Positions 1 through 4,687 of a stretch of DNA of 6,360 nucleotides are shown here, piece by piece (the first letter of the stretch is position 1; each line of letters begins with the position of its first letter). Below the pieces are notes generated by a model, which was given only the letters and a program-made list of their open reading frames with translations, searched no databases and was not told where the DNA came from. The position numbers were made by a program, and so were the translations under genes. Source of the stretch: Thermoplasmata archaeon (lineage in GTDB: Archaea; Thermoplasmatota; Thermoplasmata; Lutacidiplasmatales; UBA184); contig JASHWW010000164.1 in the NCBI GenBank assembly GCA_030043855.1, positions 1-6,360 on the forward strand, written 5' to 3'.

Positions 1-218
1 ACGCGACGCCGTACTCGGCGGGGGAGGGGCTCGACCACTTCGGGGTCGACGTCGCGGACGCGCGCGCGACGATCGAGCGCCTCACCCACTTCGGCGGGAC
101 CGTGGCGATCGCGCCGTGGGTGGAGGCCGGCAAGTACTGGATCGGCTTCGTGGCCGACCCGGACGGGATCTGGATCGAGGTCCAGAGCCCGATCAGCGCG
201 CCTTCAGCACCTTCTTGA
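1..218 (+). CDS. VOC/glyoxalase-like protein, C-terminal fragment
   Basis: Partial gene whose 5' end lies outside the window. Reading from base 3, 71 residues precede the TGA at 216-218. The fragment resembles the last beta-alpha-beta-beta-beta module of the vicinal oxygen chelate (glyoxalase/bleomycin-resistance/dioxygenase) fold. It has a DHFGVDV strand, a helix (ARATIERL), and the family's closing pattern of a WIGFVADPDG turn followed by WIEVQSP. The His of DHFG (fragment residue 12) and the Glu of WIEV (residue 59) sit where VOC enzymes place metal ligands. This suggests a metal-dependent enzyme, but the substrate cannot be told from half a protein. The last residues (SAPSAPS) follow the fold and are encoded over the 3' end of rpoP on the other strand, a 26-bp convergent overlap. 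The gene is not part of the minus-strand operon. Confidence is good for the fold and low for any specific function. Confidence 0.8.
   Translation, partial: ATPYSAGEGLDHFGVDVADARATIERLTHFGGTVAIAPWVEAGKYWIGFVADPDGIWIEVQSPISAPSAPS
169..186 (-). terminator. Small hairpin just beyond the rpoP stop
   Basis: A perfect 6-bp inverted repeat (TCTGGA, 6-nt loop, TCCAGA) begins 7 bp downstream of the rpoP stop codon. It could form at the end of the leftward transcript. No T-rich tract, the usual archaeal termination signal, follows it, and it lies within the VOC coding sequence, so it may be chance. Confidence 0.15.
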
Positions 219-327
219 CGTTCGGGTGTTCCTTCGTGAAGATCTTCCCGCCGCAATTGTCGCAGCGGACCCCGAAGAGATTCGCGTCCGACGGGAGCGC
301 TTCCCCGCAGCGGATGCACCGGAACAT
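193..327 (-). CDS. rpoP: DNA-directed RNA polymerase subunit P (Rpb12-like)
   Basis: A 44-residue protein, the usual size for archaeal RpoP, the homologue of eukaryotic Rpb12/RPABC4. In the family this small zinc-ribbon subunit helps assemble the RNA polymerase core. Four cysteines are in place as C4-x2-C7 and C22-x2-C25, with the family's GVRCDNCGG core and the basic C-terminal tail ending KKVLKAR. The start is the ATG at 327-325, which puts the first Cys at residue 4 as expected. The stop is TGA at 195-193. It lies 24 bp downstream of the rpl37ae stop, the common archaeal arrangement of rpl37ae followed by rpoP, and is the last operon gene visible here. No Shine-Dalgarno sequence is seen before its ATG, so initiation may depend on upstream translation or another mechanism. 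Its last 26 bases overlap the convergent VOC gene. Identification is firm from length, Cys spacing and context. Confidence 0.93.
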   Translation of the reverse strand: MFRCIRCGEALPSDANLFGVRCDNCGGKIFTKEHPNVKKVLKAR

Positions 328-351
328 GGGACGTACGGGGACGCGGGCGGC

Positions 352-621
352 TTAAGCCTTGCCCGCGCCCGACTCCTTCTCGGTCCGCGTGATCGGGGGC
401 GGTGCCTGGAAGACGTAGGCGTTCGAGGCGAACCGGGTCCCGCACCGGCGGCATTCGAAGATCCCGCTCGCGACGCGCGACAGCGTGACGGTCGAACAGC
501 GCGGGCACGGCGCCCGCCGGCCGGCCGCGCGATCGATCTCGAGGACGCGGCGGCGGATCCGGATCCCGTAGCGGGGTCCCATCCACCCGGTCGAGCCGAC
601 CTTCTTCGTCCGCTGGCTCAT
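352..621 (-). CDS. rpl37ae: Large-subunit ribosomal protein eL43 (L37Ae)
   Basis: An 89-residue zinc-ribbon protein of the 50S subunit, archaeal/eukaryotic eL43 (formerly L37Ae). The N-terminus (MSQRTKKVGSTGWMGPRYG) has the family's basic TKKVG and GPRYG segments that contact rRNA. Next comes a helix rich in Arg (residues 20-36), then a Cys4 zinc site at C39, C42, C57 and C60 (CPRC and CRRC). The tail contains the AYVF motif that usually follows the ribbon (AGGAY-like in homologues, SNAYVF here). The length is normal for archaea. Its ATG (621-619) overlaps the rrp42 stop as ATGA (621-618), so translational coupling is likely. No strong Shine-Dalgarno sequence is visible. Stop is TAA at 354-352. 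Position between rrp42 and rpoP is the standard archaeal order. Confidence 0.95.
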   Translation of the reverse strand: MSQRTKKVGSTGWMGPRYGIRIRRRVLEIDRAAGRRAPCPRCSTVTLSRVASGIFECRRCGTRFASNAYVFQAPPPITRTEKESGAGKA

Positions 622-1406
622 CGTCCCGTCCCGCGCGCGATCGCGCGCATCCGCTCGCCGTGCCGGAACGCCCGCCGGACGACGTCCTTGACGTCGTCGG
701 GCGAGAAGGCGCCGACCAGCCCCTTCTGCATCGCGACCACGCGGCCCGCTTCGTCGGTCGCGACCGTGAGCCGGCCCTGCCCGGCGCGCTCCTCGTCAAC
801 GGTCGGGTCGACGACGATGGTGTCGCCGAGCCGGACGAACGTGCACTCGATCGGCACGTGGCCGACCTCCAGCGCGTAGTCGGCCTCCGCGATCCCGAAC
901 CGCTTCGCCGGGACGGTCGCGTGGAGCAGCGCCGTGACGGCCGCGAGCAGCGCCGCATCGATCAGGTTGCCGCCGTGGTCGAGGACGTGGATGTCCGTGT
1001 AGCAGACCCAGCTCTTCTCGCCGGGCGTGACGCAGAGGCGCGTCAGGTCGATCGTCTCCGCCGCGCGGATCGCGCGGTCGACGACCCGGGAGACCTCGAT
1101 CGCGCCGGGCTGCGGCGGTCCCGGCTCGAACATCGGGCTCGACAGGGGGACGAGCTCGGCGTTCGTCGTCAGCACGCCCGCGTTGGGCGTGTCGGGGAAC
1201 GGCTTCCCCGGTTCGAGCTTGATGCCGGAGAGCACGGCCGTGTCGCCGATGTGGGCGAGCGCGCTCCCGTCGGCCGTCACCACGAACCCGGGCTCGACGG
1301 AGATCGGGCGGTACTCGTCGGCCGTCCGGCCGTCGAGCCGCTTCCCCGACGACGCGAGGTCGAGGATGTGGCTCGTGAGGATCTCGGCGGTGACCTCGCC
1401 GCTCAT
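618..1406 (-). CDS. rrp42: Exosome complex component Rrp42
   Basis: A 262-residue RNase PH-fold protein, the non-catalytic partner of Rrp41 in the archaeal exosome hexameric ring, which degrades or tails RNA from the 3' end in the cytoplasm. Recognisable parts are the RLDGRTADEYRPI segment (residues 23-35), the VVTADGSALAHIGDTAVLSGIK strands (42-63), the Rrp42-specific LSSPMFEPGPP segment (88-98), the SWVCYTDIHVLDHGGNLIDAA core (132-152) and VVDPTVDEE (198-206). The last replaces the D-x5-D active-site pattern found in Rrp41, as expected for the inactive subunit, which helps bind RNA. The start is the ATG at 1406-1404, preceded by a full GGAGGTG. The frame stays open further upstream, but that stretch is rrp41 read in another frame and is not Rrp42. 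It overlaps rrp41 by ATGA at its start and rpl37ae by ATGA at its end, which fits 1:1 production with Rrp41. Confidence 0.96.
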   Translation of the reverse strand: MSGEVTAEILTSHILDLASSGKRLDGRTADEYRPISVEPGFVVTADGSALAHIGDTAVLSGIKLEPGKPFPDTPNAGVLTTNAELVPLSSPMFEPGPPQPGAIEVSRVVDRAIRAAETIDLTRLCVTPGEKSWVCYTDIHVLDHGGNLIDAALLAAVTALLHATVPAKRFGIAEADYALEVGHVPIECTFVRLGDTIVVDPTVDEERAGQGRLTVATDEAGRVVAMQKGLVGAFSPDDVKDVVRRAFRHGERMRAIARGTGR

Positions 1407-2152
1407 GCCGCACCTCCCGGGGCCCCGACGGCGTACCGCTCGCGCAACGCCGCCTTCATGACCTCGTAGATGTCGCGGCAGCCGCGGACGCCAAGGTCCA
1501 ACGCCTGGCCCAGCTCCTCCTCGGTCATGTGCCCCTCCATCTGGAGCAGCACGAGGCGGCCGGACTGCGGGACGAGGGCCATCGGCAGGTCGGCCTCGCC
1601 GAAGTTGTCCTCCTCCTTCTTGAGATCGAGCGCGATCGCGCCGGCGACCTTCCCGACCGCGACCGCGGGCAGGAGGTCGACCATCGGGATCCCGGCGTCC
1701 GCGAGCGCGACCGAGGCGGCGACGAGCCCCGCGCAGCGGGTCCCGGCGTTCGCCTGCAGCACCTCGATGTAGACGTCGATGCTCGTCCGCGGGAACTCCT
1801 CGGTAAAGATGACGGAGTCGAACGCTTCCCCGATCACCTTCGAGATCTCCTGCGAGCGGCGGTCGAGGCCCGGGCGCTTGCGCTCGTCGACCGAGAAGGC
1901 GGCCATGTTGTACTTGCACTGGATGACCGCCTTGTTGTTCTGCTGGAGGTGGCGGGGGTGGACCTCGCGCGGCCCGTAGACCGCCGCCATCACCTTGTTC
2001 GCTCCCCACTCGACGAACGCCGACCCGTCGGCCTGGTGCGAGACCCCGGCGCGGATCCGGATCGGTCGCAGTTCGTCCAATTTGCGCCCGTCGATCCTTC
2101 GCCCGTCGGGCGTGAGGAGGACGGGGACGTCCTTCGCTCCTACGCTTCCCAT
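1403..2152 (-). CDS. rrp41: Exosome complex exonuclease subunit Rrp41
   Basis: A 249-residue RNase PH-fold protein, the catalytic subunit of the archaeal exosome. It carries out phosphorolytic 3'-5' RNA degradation and, with nucleoside diphosphates, 3' tailing. Visible family marks are RRIDGRKLDELRPI (18-31), the PREVHPRHLQ RNA-contact loop (61-70), R98-R99, and NAGTR (135-139), which forms the phosphate site in homologues. The acidic active-site segment around residues 174-190 (LDLKKEEDNFGEADLP) has D182 and D188, the spacing of the metal-binding Asp pair in PNPase and RNase PH. All catalytic features appear intact. Start is the ATG at 2152-2150, 25 bp after the rrp4 stop and preceded by AGGAGAA at 6-nt spacing. 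The stop TGA overlaps the rrp42 ATG. The C-terminal AVGAPGGAA tail also encodes the Shine-Dalgarno sequence of rrp42. Confidence 0.97.
   Translation of the reverse strand: MGSVGAKDVPVLLTPDGRRIDGRKLDELRPIRIRAGVSHQADGSAFVEWGANKVMAAVYGPREVHPRHLQQNNKAVIQCKYNMAAFSVDERKRPGLDRRSQEISKVIGEAFDSVIFTEEFPRTSIDVYIEVLQANAGTRCAGLVAASVALADAGIPMVDLLPAVAVGKVAGAIALDLKKEEDNFGEADLPMALVPQSGRLVLLQMEGHMTEEELGQALDLGVRGCRDIYEVMKAALRERYAVGAPGGAA
1411..1417 (-). promoter_or_regulatory. Strong Shine-Dalgarno sequence of rrp42
   Basis: GGAGGTG on the minus strand lies 4 nt before the rrp42 ATG and matches the archaeal 16S rRNA 3' end fully. It is embedded in the last codons of rrp41. It fixes the Rrp42 start at 1406 even though the reading frame is open much further upstream. 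Confidence 0.9.
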
Positions 2153-2158
2153 CTTCGA

Positions 2159-2165
2159 TTCTCCT
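2159..2165 (-). promoter_or_regulatory. Shine-Dalgarno sequence of rrp41
   Basis: AGGAGAA on the minus strand lies 6 nt before the rrp41 ATG, within the short gap after the rrp4 stop. It supports the start at 2152. Confidence 0.8.
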
Positions 2166-2177
2166 GTTCGGTACGTG

Positions 2178-3038
2178 TCAGGGCCCGTCCGGGCCGATCG
2201 AGCCGGTGTCGTCGTCGAACTCCTCGTCCTCCGGCTCGGGGGACGGGAGGTCGCTCGGGATCGGGGGGGACGGCGGCCGCGGGGCGGACCCGCCGTCGTC
2301 CTCCCGGTCCGCGATCGGACTGGTGGCGAGGAGGTAGCTCTCGACGCGGCCGGTGAGGCCGCTCCGCTGCCCGTGCTCCTCGATCATGCGGAGGACGGCG
2401 GAGACCCGTCGGATCGCCTCCGGGTCGCCGTTGACCCAGACCCGGCCGTTCTGGCCGACCACGACCTGGGCCCCCGTCAGCCGGGTGATGGTGTCGATCA
2501 TCGACCCGTCCCGCCCGACGACGCGCGCGACCCGGGCCGGGGAGACGCGCGCGAGAGTGCCGCCGTCGAGCTTTCCCAAGCGCTCGCCCTGCATCGTGAC
2601 GCCGATCCGACCCGTCGCCTCGAGGCTCTCGACCTGCACGAGGACCGAGTCGCCGACCCGGAGGAATTTGCCGGTCTCCCCGATCTCGACGGGCCACGGG
2701 GTGCCGGTCATGTGGAGCGGCGCCCACCGGGGGGCACCGATGTCGAGCAGCCAGAACGTCGTCTGGACGTCCGTCACGACCCCGACGACCACGTCGCCGG
2801 GCTTCGGCACGTAGCGGCCGCTCAGCGGAACGACCTGGACGAACGGCGGCCGGCGCTGGAGCAGGCCCAGCACGCTCGCGTAGACCTTGCCCCCGACGCG
2901 GTAGGTTCCCGTGCCGGGCCGGAGCCCTTCGCCGGGGATCTCCTCGCCGGGCAGAACTAGTATCCGGTCCCCGTGCGGAGGCGAGGGTTGCCCCTCGCGG
3001 CCACGCCGACGGTGGCCGGGACGATGACCTCTGGACAT
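2178..3038 (-). CDS. rrp4: Exosome RNA-binding cap protein Rrp4
   Basis: A 286-residue Rrp4, the S1/KH cap protein that sits on the Rrp41-Rrp42 ring and guides RNA into the pore. Order: a basic N-terminal extension (1-23, rich in Arg, His and Gly); the Rrp4 N-terminal domain (24-76, with LVLPGEEIPGEGLRPGTGTY and KVYASVLGLL); an S1 domain (about 78-155, starting at YVPKPGDVVVGVV and including WLLDIGAPRWAPLH); and a KH domain (about 162-225) with its GRDG loop at 175-178 and the INTITR-like segment IDTITRLTGA. The last 40 or so residues are Pro-, Ser- and Asp/Glu-rich and look disordered. Homologues are commonly around 230-250 residues, so both ends are extended. No in-frame ATG, GTG or TTG lies between 3038 and the conserved domain, so the ATG at 3038 is the only clear start. 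AGGA lies 3 nt before it. A TATA-like stretch in the end of the SBDS gene may give it a promoter. Confidence 0.95.
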   Translation of the reverse strand: MSRGHRPGHRRRGREGQPSPPHGDRILVLPGEEIPGEGLRPGTGTYRVGGKVYASVLGLLQRRPPFVQVVPLSGRYVPKPGDVVVGVVTDVQTTFWLLDIGAPRWAPLHMTGTPWPVEIGETGKFLRVGDSVLVQVESLEATGRIGVTMQGERLGKLDGGTLARVSPARVARVVGRDGSMIDTITRLTGAQVVVGQNGRVWVNGDPEAIRRVSAVLRMIEEHGQRSGLTGRVESYLLATSPIADREDDGGSAPRPPSPPIPSDLPSPEPEDEEFDDDTGSIGPDGP

Positions 3039-3041
3039 GTT

Positions 3042-3045
3042 TCCT
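3042..3045 (-). promoter_or_regulatory. Weak Shine-Dalgarno sequence of rrp4
   Basis: AGGA on the minus strand lies only 3 nt before the rrp4 ATG. The spacing is short, but it is the only purine-rich match in the gap between SBDS and rrp4. Confidence 0.4.
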
Positions 3046-3074
3046 GCAGCACCGGGCCGCGCGACGGGGGTGGC

Positions 3075-3770
3075 CTATTTAACCAAAGCGGTCTCGGCGG
3101 CGCCTTTCGTGCGCGCGTTGAGCTTCTCGTAGAGCTCCGTCTGCACCCCGGCGGGGATCTCGACGATCCCGCTCCAGGCGCCGTCTCCCATCCACTGTTC
3201 TTCGAGCAGCCGTCCGAGCCCCTTGATCTCGCCGATCACGCGCGGGTAGTGCTGGGCGGGCAACCGGATCCGCACCTTCACGACGTCGAGGCGGATCGGG
3301 AGGATCGGACGGAGCTTCGCGAGGACCTCCTGGACCTGGGCGTCGACCGGCTTGAACGGGTCGATGTGCACCTTGGCCTCGGTCATCGCGGCCTCGATCC
3401 GGGCCGGCGGGTGCGGGGCCCCGGTCTGCGGATTCATCGCGTTGCGCGCGATCGTCGCGACGATCTGGCGCTGCTTCGCGGCCTGGAGCTGGTGCCGCTG
3501 CTCCGTCGTGACCTGGACTTCGCCCTTGAGGACGATCTGCTTCGCGATCTCCGCGAGGTTGCGGGTCCGGAACGTCTTCTCGAGGAACTCCTCGGAGATC
3601 TTGTCGCCTTTCTTGGCGTCCTTGAACACCTGGTCGAGAGCGAGCTTGTCGGAGAGGTCGACCGCCTTCCCGTCCTTCAAGTCCTGGACGGCCTGCGGGT
3701 CGACGAGGACCTCGAACCGCGAGCCCCCGTGCTCCCATCGGGCGATGACGGCGTCCTCGACCTTCACCAT
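3075..3770 (-). CDS. sdo1: Ribosome maturation protein SDO1/SBDS homologue
   Basis: A 231-residue SBDS family protein, full length for archaea. In eukaryotes the family works with an EF-2-like GTPase to release eIF6 from the 60S subunit. The archaeal protein is thought to act in late large-subunit maturation. The N-terminal FYSH domain spans about 1-90 (VEDAVIARWEHGGSRFEVLVDP, with DQVFKDAKKGDKIS at 46-59). The middle helical domain includes the highly conserved NPQTGAPHPPARIEAAM (113-129). The ferredoxin-like C-terminal domain begins around 160 with RLDVVKVRIRLPAQHYPR. The start ATG at 3770-3768 lies 25 bp from the psmA stop. There is no evident Shine-Dalgarno sequence. Instead the gap holds two overlapping inverted repeats described separately. 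SBDS between psmA and rrp4 is the standard archaeal order. The TAG stop at 3077-3075 lies within an A/T-rich patch that may serve as an rrp4 promoter. Confidence 0.96.
   Translation of the reverse strand: MVKVEDAVIARWEHGGSRFEVLVDPQAVQDLKDGKAVDLSDKLALDQVFKDAKKGDKISEEFLEKTFRTRNLAEIAKQIVLKGEVQVTTEQRHQLQAAKQRQIVATIARNAMNPQTGAPHPPARIEAAMTEAKVHIDPFKPVDAQVQEVLAKLRPILPIRLDVVKVRIRLPAQHYPRVIGEIKGLGRLLEEQWMGDGAWSGIVEIPAGVQTELYEKLNARTKGAAETALVK
3076..3082 (-). promoter_or_regulatory. Candidate internal promoter for rrp4 and downstream genes
   Basis: TTAAATA on the minus strand spans the last codon and stop of SBDS. It is centred about 41 bp before the rrp4 ATG, which would give a start site near 3053 and a leader of about 15 nt. 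The distance and predicted leader length resemble those at psmA. It could be chance, since the stop codon and a Lys codon supply most of the A/T bases. Confidence 0.35.
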
Positions 3771-3795
3771 GGGACCGTGGGTCCCGCCGCGGGAC
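3771..3795 (-). repeat. Overlapping inverted repeats between psmA and SBDS
   Basis: Read on the minus strand, three segments lie between the psmA stop and the SBDS start: GTCCC (3795-3791, its G being the last base of the TAG stop), GGGACC (3785-3780) and GGTCCC (3776-3771, touching the ATG). The middle segment can pair with the first (5 bp, loop GCGGC) or with the third (6 bp, loop CAC), but not with both. The two hairpins are therefore mutually exclusive. The second would place paired bases directly against the SBDS start codon. Confidence 0.55.
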
Positions 3796-4550
3796 TAGCT
3801 CCGGGCGGCCTTGCCGGACCCGCCGGCGGGCGGCAGCCGCTGGACGTACCGCTGGATCTCGTCGGAGCCGAGCCGGCTCATCCCCAGCCCTTCCTGGACG
3901 GTGCAGACCTCCACCTGGGCGAGGTTCCCGCCCTCGTCGAGGCCGGCGCGCAGACCCTCGAGCGCCAGGAGGATCGCCTGGTCGCGGTCCATTCCGGGCT
4001 TGTACTTCTGCTCGAACAGTTCCATGACCGGGCCCTTGTTCCCCCCGGTGCTGGCGGCGCGGAAACTCGTGAGCGAGCCGGACGGCTCGGTCTCGAAGAG
4101 ATGGATCCCCGACTCGTCGTACCCGCCCACGAGGAGCGCGGTGCCGAAGGGCCGGACCCCGCCGAACTGCGTGTACTGCTGCTTGTAGTCGCAGATGCGG
4201 CGGACGAGGAGCTCGACGGTCATCGGCTCGGAGTAGGTGACGTGGTTGACCTGCGCCGCGAGTCGCGCGTAGTCGACCAGCACGCGCGCGTCGGCGACCA
4301 GGCCGGCGGTGGCGCAGCCGATGTTCTCGTCGATCTGGTGGATCTTCTCGAGGCTGGCCGCCTCGGCGAGCTTCGGGTTCGGGATGCGGCGGTCGGCGAT
4401 CAGGACGACCCCGTTCGCGTAGACGACCCCGGCGGTCGTCGCGCCCCGGCGGACGGCCTCGCGGGCGTACTCGACCTGGAAGAGACGGCCGTCGGGCGAA
4501 AAGACGGTGATCGCCCGATCGTAGGCCATCTGGCCCGGCTGCATCTCCAT
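3795..4550 (-). CDS. psmA: 20S proteasome alpha subunit
   Basis: A 251-residue alpha subunit of the archaeal 20S proteasome. It forms the outer heptameric rings that gate substrate entry and dock activating ATPases such as PAN or Cdc48. The N-terminus has the gate and reverse-turn motif GQMAYDRAITVFSPDGRLFQ, with Y10-D11-R12 in the gating position, followed by VEYAREAVRRG. K69 in SLEKI aligns with Thermoplasma acidophilum K66, the pocket lysine that binds HbYX C-termini of activators. LVADARVLVDYAR (84-96) and QQYTQFGGVRPFG (124-136) are further family signatures. No N-terminal catalytic Thr is present, as expected for an alpha subunit. Three in-frame ATGs occur (residues 1, 3 and 8). The first (4550) is preferred because GAGGT lies 10 nt upstream. 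The C-terminus has about 15 extra Gly/Ala/Pro/Lys-rich residues compared with Thermoplasma. It is the first gene of the leftward operon, with a TATA-like element about 40 bp upstream. Confidence 0.97.
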   Translation of the reverse strand: MEMQPGQMAYDRAITVFSPDGRLFQVEYAREAVRRGATTAGVVYANGVVLIADRRIPNPKLAEAASLEKIHQIDENIGCATAGLVADARVLVDYARLAAQVNHVTYSEPMTVELLVRRICDYKQQYTQFGGVRPFGTALLVGGYDESGIHLFETEPSGSLTSFRAASTGGNKGPVMELFEQKYKPGMDRDQAILLALEGLRAGLDEGGNLAQVEVCTVQEGLGMSRLGSDEIQRYVQRLPPAGGSGKAARS

Positions 4551-4560
4551 CGCGACCCCA

Positions 4561-4565
4561 ACCTC
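4561..4565 (-). promoter_or_regulatory. Possible Shine-Dalgarno sequence of psmA
   Basis: GAGGT on the minus strand lies 10 nt before the first of three closely spaced in-frame ATGs. It favours the start at 4550 over those at 4544 and 4529. The predicted transcription start is very near this site, so the motif could fall at or outside the mRNA end. Confidence 0.45.
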
Positions 4566-4585
4566 GCGGGCCCACCGAGGCCCCC

Positions 4586-4594
4586 CATATAACG
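4586..4594 (-). promoter_or_regulatory. TATA-like promoter element for the psmA operon
   Basis: On the minus strand, GTTATATGG with core TTATAT at 4592-4587 stands out in a very GC-rich gap. Archaeal TATA boxes sit about 26 bp before the transcription start, which would place the start near 4563, roughly 13 nt before the psmA ATG. No other A/T-rich hexamer lies this close to psmA. The assignment is by position and composition only. Confidence 0.6.
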
Positions 4595-4659
4595 GACGCG
4601 AACGCGGTTACGTCGCCAACAGCCGATTACGAGGGTACGCGGCCCCGGCGCCGACAACC

Positions 4660-4665
4660 GTAAGA
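4660..4665 (+). promoter_or_regulatory. Weak TATA-like element for the DUF255 gene
   Basis: GTAAGA is centred about 26 bp before the ATG at 4688, the spacing expected if transcription begins at the start codon. The 87 bases between the psmA TATA element and this ATG hold no Shine-Dalgarno sequence, which agrees with leaderless initiation. The match to an archaeal TATA consensus is poor. Confidence 0.3.
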
Positions 4666-4687
4666 GCGCCGGACGGACCGACGCACG

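Noticed and set aside
226..879. Plus-strand open frame opposite rpoP, rpl37ae and the rrp42 end
   Set aside because: Its translation has no family resemblance, whereas the minus strand here holds three short genes with expected lengths, zinc-binding Cys pairs and conserved order.
1407..2009. N-terminal extension of Rrp42 by upstream in-frame sequence
   Set aside because: The extra residues are rrp41 read in another frame (Pro, Gly and Arg rich). The conserved Rrp42 protein begins after the GGAGGTG at the ATG at 1406.
1529..2960. Overlapping plus-strand open frames opposite rrp41 and rrp4
   Set aside because: They have no recognisable domains, have shadow-like composition, and lie opposite genes with intact active-site and domain motifs.
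3079..4575. Second minus-strand open frame spanning psmA and SBDS
   Set aside because: It is the same strand read out of frame and gives Arg/Pro/Gly-rich sequence. The true frames give PsmA and SBDS.
2973..4592. Long plus-strand open frame opposite SBDS and psmA
   Set aside because: The product is a repetitive Leu/Asp/Arg/Val-rich sequence without domain signatures, and it is fully antisense to two well-identified genes.
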